IMG/VR virus record: IMGVR_UViG_3300033145_003433
Span: 1-43,368 of that record
DNA: 43,368 bases
Direction: 5' to 3' (one strand)
Source of the DNA: a virus
Part shown: piece after piece, positions 9,462-17,480 of the stretch
Layout: each line of letters begins with the position of its first letter
How positions within the stretch are numbered: the stretch's first letter is position 1
Notes under the pieces: model-generated
Seen by the model: the letters and a program-made list of their open reading frames with translations, nothing else
Told to the model about the DNA's origin: nothing
Database searches by the model: none
Program-made: the position numbers and the translations under genes

Positions 9462-10730
9462 TTAGCTCCAAAGGGCAATGGTGTCGGTTCGGATTTGTTT
9501 GCGGGCGCGGTGACTATCCACGATGGTCTCGCGCCGCCAGACGCCGACCATTTCGCCGGGGGCAAGGTCGCCGATATAGATCGAATCGTTGACGCTGGCC
9601 TTATCGGCGAAAGTCAGACCGGTCGGTGGGGTCGTTTCATCGACGGGGCTGCTGAATACGCCGCTACCATCGGGTGTTTCGACAGCGATATCCACGTCGG
9701 CCAGTACTTCCACATTGTCGCCTTGCTCCCAGTTGACGGCGGTAAACCCGCGCAGTCCTGTCCCGACGTCGATGGTGTAGAGCGTCGTGCCGGAGCGGTA
9801 TTTGATATAGCGGCAATCGTTTCTGGTGGTGTTTTTGACCCAGAACGAATTGGTCGGCCAGTTGGCCGGGTTGTCAATGGTGAACTCGCCCGCACTTGGC
9901 GTCAGTGTCAGACTGGAGGTGATCGTCGTGGCCGCGCCTGCGGGCTTGGCGGTATAGACCGAAAGATCGACCATCGTGTCGACCGGGTCTTCGTTACGCA
10001 GGACTTCGAGTCGATAACGCGCCTTGCCGCCAGCGCCGTCGGCGGTTTCGTAGCCTTCGAAGTCCGGCGTGAAGACCGCCTCGGGACACGTGAGCGTGAC
10101 GATTTCCGTGGCGTTGCTGATGGGCAAACTCGCGGCTGTGACATTGACTCGCAGGTAACTCTGGGCATTTTCAGCAAAGAGCACACCGTCGGTAATATCG
10201 CCGGAGACATTCAAGCCAACGCCGTATTCCTCGCCCGCCTTTTTGAGATACAGCTCATCGAGCGTCGCATCGTAATGAAGCGTGATGTCGCCTTCTCCGA
10301 GCAGGCCGCTGGCCTTGGTGACGGTCACGCCGGTGATATTTGCCATCGCGACCGGCTGGAGTTCCGGTTGGTATCCCGCCGCCATGAGCGAGAATGTTTC
10401 CTGTGAGCTTCTGCGATTGCCGCCAATGACCAATCGGAAGGTGTCGCCCGCCTGTGGTACGGCGGGCAGGTCGCGGGAAAGCGTCAGCGTATCGGTCGTC
10501 GCATCGAACGAACGTACATGAAAAAAGCAGCCTTGTAGTTGCGGCGTGAGCGTATCGCCGTCAAACCAGCCGATTGCGCCCGCCCAGTAATCGTCGGATT
10601 CGGTCAACGCCGCATCGGTGATCGTCCGGGCGGCGGCGGAATCTACCGTGTACTGCGTTAGCACGTTGCCGTCGGCGATGTATCGGCTGGGGAAATAGGT
10701 TTTCAGTTTATCAGCTGTTGGTGTCGCCAT
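9462..10730 (-). CDS. Phage tail-tip structural protein
   Basis: A 422-residue beta-rich protein with no domain I can name with certainty. It begins with a short domain in which TADKLKTYFPSRYIADG is a recurring style in phage tail genes, and then carries strand-rich stretches (TLTLSRDLPAVPQAGDTFRL; EIVTLTCPEAVFTPDFEGYE). A later DGSGVFSSPVDETTPPTGLTF region reads like an immunoglobulin-type module. GGAG stands ten bases before ATG, and three bases separate its end from the adhesin start. Its place directly before the adhesin suggests that it is part of the tail tip and anchors the fibre. There is no signal peptide or membrane segment. Confidence 0.6.
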   Translation of the reverse strand: MATPTADKLKTYFPSRYIADGNVLTQYTVDSAAARTITDAALTESDDYWAGAIGWFDGDTLTPQLQGCFFHVRSFDATTDTLTLSRDLPAVPQAGDTFRLVIGGNRRSSQETFSLMAAGYQPELQPVAMANITGVTVTKASGLLGEGDITLHYDATLDELYLKKAGEEYGVGLNVSGDITDGVLFAENAQSYLRVNVTAASLPISNATEIVTLTCPEAVFTPDFEGYETADGAGGKARYRLEVLRNEDPVDTMVDLSVYTAKPAGAATTITSSLTLTPSAGEFTIDNPANWPTNSFWVKNTTRNDCRYIKYRSGTTLYTIDVGTGLRGFTAVNWEQGDNVEVLADVDIAVETPDGSGVFSSPVDETTPPTGLTFADKASVNDSIYIGDLAPGEMVGVWRRETIVDSHRARKQIRTDTIALWS

Positions 10731-10733
10731 GAT

Positions 10734-11315
10734 TTATACTCCAATCTCGAATGTAAATGTTCCGGGTAAATCTCCATCGGTAACGGTCAGCATCGCGGGT
10801 GGCGCGGGAAAATCGCGGGCATAAAACCGCCATGTTTGACGGGTGGACTCGTTGCCGTATTGATCGACCGCTTCGACCCGAAGGAAGTGCCACACGCCGC
10901 CATATTCGCCGTCGCCGTGCGACCCAGTCAATTCAATGGGGCATTTGGTTTCGGTAATGTTCGCAAGACCGTCATAGATTCTGGTTTCTGTCGCCTCGCC
11001 GCTCTGGTGATAGATTCGATAACGAACCGCCCTTTCGACCGGGTTCCATCGCAGTGTTGGTCTGGTATTGGGCGGGACATAGATTGGCTCGGCGATTTGT
11101 TCGATGAGCAGGTCGTGAACTTCAATCGCCAGAACATCATCGACTGTAAACAAAATCCCGACAGATCGCTGAAGCGTGTTCATCAACAGCGGCCCGAATA
11201 TCTTCTCGCCGCCATTAATGATGATCCAGCTTACCAAGTTGCTATCCGCGACCTGCCAGTGCAGATCACACCAGAGGCTGTTTCGCGGAGTAATGCGCAC
11301 GCTATTATTAACCAT
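10734..11315 (-). CDS. Fibronectin-III-like tail-tip protein
   Basis: A 193-residue protein. Residues about 75-175 read as a fibronectin type III domain: TRPTLRWNPVERAVRYRIYH, then GVWHFLRVEAVDQYGNES, the usual 'W-x-P...YRIY' and 'V-x-A-V-D-x-x-G-N-E-S' strands. Such domains are common spacers and ligand binders in tail tips. Its start overlaps the end of the vWA-motif gene by eight bases, and its end lies just before the 422-residue tail protein. The N-terminal 70 residues (PRNSLWCDLHWQVADSNLV) have no recognised fold. Confidence 0.65.
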   Translation of the reverse strand: MVNNSVRITPRNSLWCDLHWQVADSNLVSWIIINGGEKIFGPLLMNTLQRSVGILFTVDDVLAIEVHDLLIEQIAEPIYVPPNTRPTLRWNPVERAVRYRIYHQSGEATETRIYDGLANITETKCPIELTGSHGDGEYGGVWHFLRVEAVDQYGNESTRQTWRFYARDFPAPPAMLTVTDGDLPGTFTFEIGV

Positions 11316-12072
11316 CGAATCCGCCCTCCGCTTGTTGTTGGCGATATTCTTCGTACCAGTCGCAGGTCAGGTTCAACCAGCGTTCGTTGCTGAAGCTGAC
11401 TTCACGCCACTGAATAGGTTCAAGAGGATTGGCCGGGTCGGGCGTACTTGTTCCGCCGTTATCGAGCCATGTTTCAAATTCATCGATACCGGGCGTCATG
11501 GTCGAGCGGGTCATCGAGCCGGAATTATCCACGCAGATCACCACTTCCTGCGGGTGCGGTTTGTCGCTTCCGCCTTTGCAGTTGTTGTAGGCGTCAATCA
11601 TCTGTTGACCGCTTGGATTGCGGGCGATGGTGCGATATTGAATCTCCGGCGGGCAGCTTCGACCATCGGGAATGATGTCGTAACTCTGCCCATCGACCTT
11701 GTGAACGGCGGCGTGCTCCGGTGGGCCGTATTCTTCAACCAGATCGTTCCACCAAACTACATCGGCATCCCATGCCGCCTGACCATTGGGCGCGTAAACA
11801 CTGTTGGCTTCGTCAATGAAGACCATGATCATACCAAGAGCGGTGCCGCCGCCTTTGACCGCGACTGTCACAACATCGCAGCCTTTGACCGGCAGGCCAG
11901 TCTCGTCCTGTTGCGTCATCGAGGTTACTTTCATAGCAATCGCGCCCGTGGAAGTCTTTGCTGTGATGGCCAATTCGCCCTCGTTGGTTGGTGTGCCGAG
12001 TTTGTAGGCGATCACCCGATGATCTTCACCGCGCATGGCGATCAACGTGTCGTTTTGCTTGAGGATTCCCAT
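11308..12072 (-). CDS. Tail-module protein with a vWA MIDAS-like motif
   Basis: A 254-residue protein within the tail-tip genes. Residues 177-190 read EVVICVDNSGSMTR: a hydrophobic strand followed by D182-x-S184-x-S186, the metal-binding DxSxS signature of von Willebrand A domains. Only about 68 residues follow, too few for a full vWA fold (about 170), and no second MIDAS threonine or aspartate can be placed. It is either a truncated domain or a convergent loop. Residues 1-95 are beta-rich (ELAITAKTSTGAIAMKV). GGAGG lies 11 bases before the ATG, and the start overlaps the previous stop as TAATG. A surface-binding role is inferred from context. Confidence 0.6.
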   Translation of the reverse strand: MGILKQNDTLIAMRGEDHRVIAYKLGTPTNEGELAITAKTSTGAIAMKVTSMTQQDETGLPVKGCDVVTVAVKGGGTALGMIMVFIDEANSVYAPNGQAAWDADVVWWNDLVEEYGPPEHAAVHKVDGQSYDIIPDGRSCPPEIQYRTIARNPSGQQMIDAYNNCKGGSDKPHPQEVVICVDNSGSMTRSTMTPGIDEFETWLDNGGTSTPDPANPLEPIQWREVSFSNERWLNLTCDWYEEYRQQQAEGGFDG

Positions 12073-13112
12073 TAGCTTTCATCCTCCGGAATGATGTCGA
12101 GCGTAAAGGTGTCGCCCTCGGTATTGCCGTCCGAATCGCAATGTTTGACATCGATGGTGTCACCTGATGAATCCGCCACCGCCTTGATTACCGGCGGCAG
12201 GCCGGAGTAACGGACATAGGCGAAGTCGCCGTCGTCGGTGGATTCGGTTGCCAATACCAGAAAGCCGAATCGATTTTTTGTAAGTTCAAAGTAACCAGAC
12301 TGTGTGCCGACAAAATCGCCCGGCGATATGGAGCTTGCCGAATCTACTGCAAAACGCATTACCTCACCGATATGGACGGTTCCTATCTCTCCCGCCAGCA
12401 AATCCAGACCGCTGTATGGCAGCACGTTTAGTAACGAGTCACCGGTCGGCTTGACGACATTGAGTGTCCAAGGATCAGGACCTGCTGATTCAACCTCGCA
12501 CGCATCACCTTCCCACAGTGTTGAGCCGGTATTGTTCTTGAACCGAACTCGCGGGAAGTCGTTCACCGGAAAGTCAATCAATGCCCATTTAACGCCGACT
12601 CCATCCTGCTTCCAGAGAATGCGACACACGCCGTCATTGGAACTGAACAGCATCGTCGGATCGTCCGGAGTGGGTGATGCATAGCTGTGTTTGTCGTCTA
12701 AGAACTGAATCTGGATAGGAGTAATGCCGGTGACAATCGCCTGTCCGCATTCGTTGTTTTTGATCGGATCAACCAATACGACAAATTTCATCTCGTGCTG
12801 CTTGGTTTCGTCAATGTCGGCAATCCTCTTACAATCAAAGACGGGCTGTTCGGTGCGGAAGCGTTGGATCGTTTCTTCGTTGTCGGGTTTGATTGCCAGA
12901 TCATCAATACCCAGTACTGAAAGCTGATTTTGATCTTCACCTGATTTATTGCGAATTTTGACAATCGTATTCTGACGATTAGTTGGTATCACAGAGCTGG
13001 TCATCGCGGTTTGGCGTTGACGCACAAATTGCGCGGCGTCGATAAAGGCGTTCCAGGTGTCAGCCTTGGGCGAGAATGCTTGACCTTTGGCTACCTTCTT
13101 CAGATCACTCAT
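12072..13112 (-). CDS. Tail structural protein, 346 residues
   Basis: I start this gene at MSDLKKVAKGQAFS because that ATG overlaps the stop of the preceding gene (ATGA at 13109-13112). The longer open frame to 13337 only shadows that neighbour in Arg/Trp/Gly-rich nonsense. The N-terminus (FSPKADTWNAFIDAAQFVRQRQ) matches a recurring phage-tail opening in which a short helix precedes a beta-rich body. The centre has repeated strand-turn modules (EIGTVHIGEVMRFAVDSA; GDFVGTQSGYFELTKN). No enzyme motif is visible. It is probably a tail-tip or baseplate-hub component; the exact role is unknown. Confidence 0.65.
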   Translation of the reverse strand: MSDLKKVAKGQAFSPKADTWNAFIDAAQFVRQRQTAMTSSVIPTNRQNTIVKIRNKSGEDQNQLSVLGIDDLAIKPDNEETIQRFRTEQPVFDCKRIADIDETKQHEMKFVVLVDPIKNNECGQAIVTGITPIQIQFLDDKHSYASPTPDDPTMLFSSNDGVCRILWKQDGVGVKWALIDFPVNDFPRVRFKNNTGSTLWEGDACEVESAGPDPWTLNVVKPTGDSLLNVLPYSGLDLLAGEIGTVHIGEVMRFAVDSASSISPGDFVGTQSGYFELTKNRFGFLVLATESTDDGDFAYVRYSGLPPVIKAVADSSGDTIDVKHCDSDGNTEGDTFTLDIIPEDES

Positions 13113-13930
13113 GAGACCGCCTCCCCAAGGCCGAGGCCGGAAAAGTCCGTCAGGTAGTAAACCTTCTCCACATAGGCGGCGACGGGCTTTTTGATGATCT
13201 GCTTTTTTGCGTCGTCCACTTCGTCGCCATACCGCACCCACAAATACTCCCAGCCCCACTTGGCTCCAACGGTGATATCGCCCACACGAAAGTTGCTGCG
13301 GTTCTGGCTGACGGCGAAACGATAGGTGATTTCCCAAAGTGGATTCTCATCATCATCGCGTTTGCTGCCGGAAGCGCCGAGAAACAACACCTCACCCGGT
13401 TCGAATCCTCGAAAATAGTCGCCGTTGACCATGCCAGTCTTGCGGGCGAGATTGGCGATGAACCCGGTTGTCACCACGCCTTCGGGAAAGTAATGCGTCT
13501 CGGTTAGGTTCAAGGTCGGCTGAGCGATATCCACGCCCGCGACATTCTCGCCGTCATAGCCGATCGCGCCTTTATAGTCCGGCGCGTCGGCCGGATAGCG
13601 GTTGACCGTCTCAATGGACTGGGTGATGTGTTGTGTACCGCCGCCGGTATCGAAGGTATAGATGGCGGGCGGGATTTCCTCTTCCTGATCGTCCGCCTTC
13701 TGGTAGCGGGCGATTACCTTGAAGGTATCCTCGTTAATCCGCTCTTCAACTGTGACGCTTTCGCGGGGCATCCACATAAACGCTGATGGCGAGTTGTTGT
13801 AAACCGCGGCGATGGCCGAGTCTTCATCGGCCGCTTCAAAAACAAAATACGGCACATCGGCGGTGGTGTAGTTGCCATATTTGTTTACCGCTTGAGTTCT
13901 ATCGAAAAAAGCCTGTTCCACTCTTGCCAC
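13109..13930 (-). CDS. Tail structural protein following the tape measure
   Basis: A 273-residue protein that begins with GTG behind GAGGG. It holds a 'GYDGENVAGVDI' turn, a 'TETHYFPEGVVTTGF' strand pair, then ARKTGMVNGDYFRGFEPGEVLFLG and a C-terminal SNFRVGDITVGAKWGWEYLWV. Proteins of this type sit directly after tape measure genes and behave as distal-tail or hub proteins; I am matching the position and style, not a named family. Acidic patches (DQEEEIPP, DEVDDAKK) are frequent. Its stop overlaps the next start by four bases. Confidence 0.6.
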   Translation of the reverse strand: MARVEQAFFDRTQAVNKYGNYTTADVPYFVFEAADEDSAIAAVYNNSPSAFMWMPRESVTVEERINEDTFKVIARYQKADDQEEEIPPAIYTFDTGGGTQHITQSIETVNRYPADAPDYKGAIGYDGENVAGVDIAQPTLNLTETHYFPEGVVTTGFIANLARKTGMVNGDYFRGFEPGEVLFLGASGSKRDDDENPLWEITYRFAVSQNRSNFRVGDITVGAKWGWEYLWVRYGDEVDDAKKQIIKKPVAAYVEKVYYLTDFSGLGLGEAVS

Positions 13931-13944
13931 GATTATGCCCTCAA

Positions 13945-16458
13945 TTATCCAAAGACCACACCAGCGGGTTGCTGATTGTCGAGTTTCTGGTTGGTTTTCT
14001 TCTGTTGCTTGACCATCTCGGCGGTGTTGTTGACCACAGCGTCTGTCGCACCCGCCGAAGCTAGGGCGCGAATACTCATCGCGTTAAACGAGCCTTGCAC
14101 GTCGACCTTGCTTGTCGCCGCCGAGAGACCACCGCCTGCGGATTGGATTTTCTTCATCAGGGCTTCGATCTTCGCCGACGTGTCGGTTTCCGGCTTATCA
14201 TCCGCCGCTTCGCTCTCACCACGTTTCTGAGCGGCCTTGGCGATGGCAGCCTTCCATTCATCGCGGGCGTCTTTCAAGGCTTGGGCCGAATCTTTCAGGT
14301 CGGACGCCGCCTGAGCGTTCATCGCCGATTTTTCCGCTTCAGCGGCTTTGTCGATTTCCGCCTGAGCGGCCCGCATCTCGGCGAGCCTGCCCTGATTGCC
14401 GATAGATTTCTGGCGATCCAATTCGGTCAGACGCGAAGCCTGCTTGTCTTCGAGAGCCTTGTCCTCGGCGGCGTTTTCTTTCCGCAACTGATTGAGTTTG
14501 GCGGTATGCTCGTTTTCGAGATTGCTCATCTCACCGTCGAGAGCGTCCATTTCCTGCTGGTAGGAATCGCGAACCGCCTGTTTGACGGCGTCTTCGTCAA
14601 TCGAGTCATCGAAGAAGGCCATCACACCCACGACCTTTTCAGCGATCCAGCTTTGGGCGGCCTTGATGCCTTTGCTGACACGATTCCACGCCATCAGAAT
14701 CCCGCTGCACAGGTCGATCCAGACGCGAGAGAAAAATTGCGTTACTTTCAGCCAGCCATATTCCAATGCGTGAAACGTTTTCAGGATCGGCTCGGCGATA
14801 CCGGTCTTGATGGCGATCTCCTTGAGAGCGAACCACAACTCCTGCCAGAGCTTCTGCACGCCCGCCTTGAGATTCACCCAGACCGTCAGCGTTGATTTCT
14901 TGAAATCCATCCAGAGATTGTAAAGAGCGTTGATACCTCTCTGAAACACCAGCTTCAGCGACAGCCAAAGGATTCGACCAGCCAAGGCGATATCGCCAGC
15001 GGCCAGCGCGTCGCCGATGCCCTTGAACGCCTTTGACGCGACATCCTTGAGCCAGCGGAACTTTTCGCCCAGCCACGCCAGCGCCTTGCTGCCCGCGCCG
15101 CTGACGACCAGAACCGTCGTGCCCAGTGCCGCAACCGCGGCGACGACAAGCCCGATTGGTGAAAGCAATGCGGACAGAACCGCACCGGCGATACTGACCG
15201 CTGTGGTGAAGACTGTGATAATTGCGGATAGGCCACCAAAGGCGATTCCCATGATTTTCGCGGCCATTCCAACTGTGATTAACGCCGCGCCGATTCCACC
15301 GACGATCACGACTGTTTTCGCAATGGAAACCACCAGCGATTTGTTCTTCTGGATAAGTTTCTGCAGCCAACTCGCGAAACTCATTACGGTCTTGGCAGCT
15401 TTGGAAACCTTATCCGCCAGTGCTTCGCCGATGACGCTCAATACGGAAAGTCCAGCCTGTTTGAGTCGGGCGAAACTTGTCGCCAATGTTTTGCTCATTT
15501 TGGCGTAGGCGGTTTCGGTCGCACCAGCTCGGCTGGCCATCGCGGCAAGATCGCCAGCGAAACCTTCCATGTTTTTCAGGGCGGGCAGAACGCCGCGCAA
15601 CGCCCGGACGTTGGGGAACAGTTTACTGATCGCGTCGGCCGGAAGCTGACTGACTTTTTCAAACACACCCTGCAAGCCCTCGGCCTGCAGGGTCGCTGAG
15701 GACATCTCAAAACCGAGACTGCGGGCATACTCGGCGGCCTCATCGGTGGGTTTGAGAAAGGATGAGATGATCGCGCTGACGGCGGTGATGGCGTTGTCGG
15801 TTTTGACGCCGTTGCGGGTCATCGTCGCCAGGGCAGCGCCAAGTTCTTCGGTCGATACACCGGCGGTCGCAGCGGTCGTGGCCACCATGCCGATACTCGG
15901 TGCCAATTCGGCGAAGGTCGTCTTGCCACGTTTGACGATGCTGAACAGCAGATCTGACACGTCACCCGCCTTGTCCGCCGAGAGGCCATAGGCGTTGAGC
16001 ATGGTCGTAATCGCGTCAGCGGCAGTCCCGGTGTCGGTCAGTCCCGCCTTGGCGGCCTTGGCGGAAACCGCCAGCACGTCGAGTGCCTTTTCAGCCGGGA
16101 CGGATGCCGAAAGAATGTCGTACAACCCGGCCGCCAGTGTCGCCGTCGATTCGCCAAACTCAACTGACATCTGGCGGATGCTCGTCTTGAAGCGATCCAT
16201 GTGTTTGGCCGGTTCATCGAGCATGGTCGAAACGTTCGCCATCTGCTGCTCGAAGTCGGCGAAAACCTTCACGCCCGCCACGAACGGTGTCGCCATGACG
16301 CCAGACAGGGCCATCATCCGTTTGCCGATATTCGTGACCGAAGCCGAGAATCCGCGCAGCTGTCGCTGGGCGGATTTCAGGCCACGCGCCAAGGCGGAGT
16401 TGTTGACGTACAACTCCACATAGGCGGCCCCGGCTTTGATGTCAGATGCGGCGGTCAT
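13945..16458 (-). CDS. Phage tail tape measure protein (TP901 type)
   Basis: An 837-residue protein that sets tail length and lines the tube. Residues about 65-300 are the TP901 core: FADFEQQMANVSTML, then TAAGL-type helices ending FAELAPSIGMVATTAATAG, where sequence is typical of TIGR01760-type tape measures. Hydrophobic Ala/Gly/Val segments at about 370-455 (IVGGIGAALITVGMAAKIMG) could insert into the host membrane on injection. A charged coiled coil (about 625-770) with EAEKSAMNAQAASDLKDSAQ follows. The length would correspond to a tail of roughly 120 nm at 0.15 nm per residue, which is a family rule of thumb. GAGGAAG precedes the ATG by ten bases. Confidence 0.93.
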   Translation of the reverse strand: MTAASDIKAGAAYVELYVNNSALARGLKSAQRQLRGFSASVTNIGKRMMALSGVMATPFVAGVKVFADFEQQMANVSTMLDEPAKHMDRFKTSIRQMSVEFGESTATLAAGLYDILSASVPAEKALDVLAVSAKAAKAGLTDTGTAADAITTMLNAYGLSADKAGDVSDLLFSIVKRGKTTFAELAPSIGMVATTAATAGVSTEELGAALATMTRNGVKTDNAITAVSAIISSFLKPTDEAAEYARSLGFEMSSATLQAEGLQGVFEKVSQLPADAISKLFPNVRALRGVLPALKNMEGFAGDLAAMASRAGATETAYAKMSKTLATSFARLKQAGLSVLSVIGEALADKVSKAAKTVMSFASWLQKLIQKNKSLVVSIAKTVVIVGGIGAALITVGMAAKIMGIAFGGLSAIITVFTTAVSIAGAVLSALLSPIGLVVAAVAALGTTVLVVSGAGSKALAWLGEKFRWLKDVASKAFKGIGDALAAGDIALAGRILWLSLKLVFQRGINALYNLWMDFKKSTLTVWVNLKAGVQKLWQELWFALKEIAIKTGIAEPILKTFHALEYGWLKVTQFFSRVWIDLCSGILMAWNRVSKGIKAAQSWIAEKVVGVMAFFDDSIDEDAVKQAVRDSYQQEMDALDGEMSNLENEHTAKLNQLRKENAAEDKALEDKQASRLTELDRQKSIGNQGRLAEMRAAQAEIDKAAEAEKSAMNAQAASDLKDSAQALKDARDEWKAAIAKAAQKRGESEAADDKPETDTSAKIEALMKKIQSAGGGLSAATSKVDVQGSFNAMSIRALASAGATDAVVNNTAEMVKQQKKTNQKLDNQQPAGVVFG

Positions 16459-16464
16459 GGCGGA

Positions 16465-16755
16465 TTATTCTTCCTCGCTGATTTTCTTGTTCTCGTTTTC
16501 CGTTTCGATGCGGCTGTTCCAATCGAACTTGTGCAGCGTCCAGCCGTCGTAACGGCCGATCCAGAACCAACCTGCCGGGATCATGGCATTGCGATCCTTG
16601 TCGTAAACCGCCCCCTCGACGAATCCGCCGAAGGTGTCAGTGATCAATATCGGCGCGTCCGGGTGCGGTTCGATTCTGGGTTTGAACATGCCGCTGCACC
16701 CGGTCATCGTTAGCAACAGCCCAAATGTCAGTATCCAGCGAATCAAGTGTTTCAT
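16465..16755 (-). CDS. Small lipoprotein, outer-spanin candidate
   Basis: A 96-residue protein started at MKHLIRWILTFGLLLTMTGC, chosen because GGAG lies six bases upstream and a lipoprotein signal begins there. The signal is a basic start, a hydrophobic core and the lipobox LTMTGC (cleavage before Cys20), followed by SGMFKPRIEPHPDAPI. The mature part is about 75 residues. Small lipoproteins next to a holin-type gene are often outer spanins (Rz1 type). This one is encoded partly inside another frame (16637-16873), which is also the Rz/Rz1 arrangement. Lipid attachment is well supported; the spanin role is inference. The end (ETENENKKISEEE) is strongly charged. Confidence 0.75.
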   Translation of the reverse strand: MKHLIRWILTFGLLLTMTGCSGMFKPRIEPHPDAPILITDTFGGFVEGAVYDKDRNAMIPAGWFWIGRYDGWTLHKFDWNSRIETENENKKISEEE

Positions 16756-16873
16756 GGTCGGCTCCAGTCTGCTTGACGGTATTGTTCTTGTGGATTTCCC
16801 GGCCGAGTGCCGGGATGAGTTTCGCCAGCACCCGGCCAAGAAAGTCCGCAAGTATCGCAAGGAAGGTTTTCAC
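16637..16873 (-). CDS. Nested GTG-start gene with N-terminal hydrophobic helix (spanin-like partner)
   Basis: A 78-residue reading frame that starts with GTG at 16873. The GTG overlaps the stop of the holin-like gene (GTGA) and sits nine bases after a full GGAGG. The first 24 residues, VKTFLAILADFLGRVLAKLI and onward, form a hydrophobic, amphipathic helix, then a polar stretch. The last half overlaps the lipoprotein gene in another frame. An upstream extension to 17107 is a shadow of the holin-like gene and is not used. The geometry recalls nested inner/outer spanin genes, but the C-terminus has no clear coiled coil. It could be a small membrane protein or a short regulator instead. Confidence 0.5.
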   Translation of the reverse strand: MKTFLAILADFLGRVLAKLIPALGREIHKNNTVKQTGADHETLDSLDTDIWAVANDDRVQRHVQTQNRTAPGRADIDH

Positions 16874-17238
16874 TTGCTCAAGCCTCCAAAGCGGTCGAGA
16901 TCGGAATGTTTGATCTGGATGCCTTGTTTGATTTCCTCGACGAGTTTGTCGGAAGGCTGTTTGCCCTTGTTCGCCTCGGCGTAGGCGTCCAGTACGAACT
17001 TCAATGCGGCGTCGAGTTTGGCTAGTCCGGCGTTGGGCGTATCGTCTGGCACTTGCTTTTCCGCCAGCTTGATGCCGGTGATGATGCTGCCCTCGTACTT
17101 TTTCCACGCCTCCTGAAATGGATTCAGCTTACTGGTCAGGAAGATGAAAAATCCGACCACCGCCGCCCAAGTGACGGCAAAGCCGAATCCGGAACTGAAG
17201 AATTGTCCGAGTGCGTTAATGATAGTTTCAGCGTTCAT
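16870..17238 (-). CDS. Holin-like membrane protein (LLH type)
   Basis: A 122-residue protein with one N-terminal membrane segment at about residues 14-36 (FSSGFGFAVTWAAVVGFFIF). A charged helical tail follows, with KKYEGSIITGIKLAEKQVPD then LAKLDAALKFVLDAYAEANK. This matches the layout of LLH-family phage holins: one transmembrane helix, then 'G-x-x-x-A-E' helices of about 80 residues. Holins permeabilise the inner membrane at lysis. GAAAGG is ten bases before ATG. It sits between the tail chaperones and the small lipoprotein gene, which supports a lysis role. No endolysin is adjacent. Confidence 0.65.
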   Translation of the reverse strand: MNAETIINALGQFFSSGFGFAVTWAAVVGFFIFLTSKLNPFQEAWKKYEGSIITGIKLAEKQVPDDTPNAGLAKLDAALKFVLDAYAEANKGKQPSDKLVEEIKQGIQIKHSDLDRFGGLSK

Positions 17239-17250
17239 GGTTTTACCTTT

Positions 17251-17460
17251 CTATAAGTTTGGTTTTTCGTCTTTACAGAACACGTCTTTGAGAATCCGAA
17301 TATCCCGGCCTTTGATCACGCCTTTGGGTTTTTGCTGGTGCGGATTAAAATCACTCGGCGCGAAGGCTTTTCGCTTCTTCGGATCGCGGTGAATATTCGC
17401 CAGCAAGGTCATGGCGGCGGATGTGTGCTGCCAGTTATCCTTGCTTTTCGCCTCAGCCAT
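17251..17460 (-). CDS. Tail assembly chaperone, T-like half (frameshift partner)
   Basis: From its first ATG this frame gives 69 residues (MAEAKSKDNWQHTSAAMTLL and NIHRDPKKRKAFAPSDFNP). The 'W-x-x-T-A-x-L-L-A-N-x-H-R-D-P-K' stretch is typical of the C-terminal half of G/T-type tail chaperones. The family sequence clearly continues upstream of that ATG to about 17520 (FELAAIAGVEPDNLTLRELL), where the frame runs into the end of the preceding gene in the -1 register. The natural product is therefore probably a fusion made by a programmed -1 frameshift, as in lambda gpGT, rather than a free protein. There is no ribosome binding site before the internal ATG. Confidence 0.75.
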   Translation of the reverse strand: MAEAKSKDNWQHTSAAMTLLANIHRDPKKRKAFAPSDFNPHQQKPKGVIKGRDIRILKDVFCKDEKPNL

Positions 17461-17480
17461 CCACAGCAGTTCCCGCAGCG

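Noticed and set aside
5211-10406. Long plus-strand open frames opposite the adhesin and the 422-residue tail gene (for example 6042-6716, 8178-9233, 9396-10406)
   Set aside because: They follow the codon bias of the minus-strand genes, have Val/Gly/Ile-rich nonsense composition and no ribosome binding sites, and overlap well-supported genes entirely.
13112-13337. Longer start for the 346-residue tail protein
   Set aside because: The extension is a Trp/Arg-rich shadow of the upstream gene, and the ATGA overlap with a clean start fits the operon style.
16637-17107. Full-length minus-strand frame of 156 residues
   Set aside because: Its first 78 residues are Arg/Gln-rich shadow of the holin-like gene; only the part from the GTG at 16873 has a ribosome binding site and membrane-like sequence.
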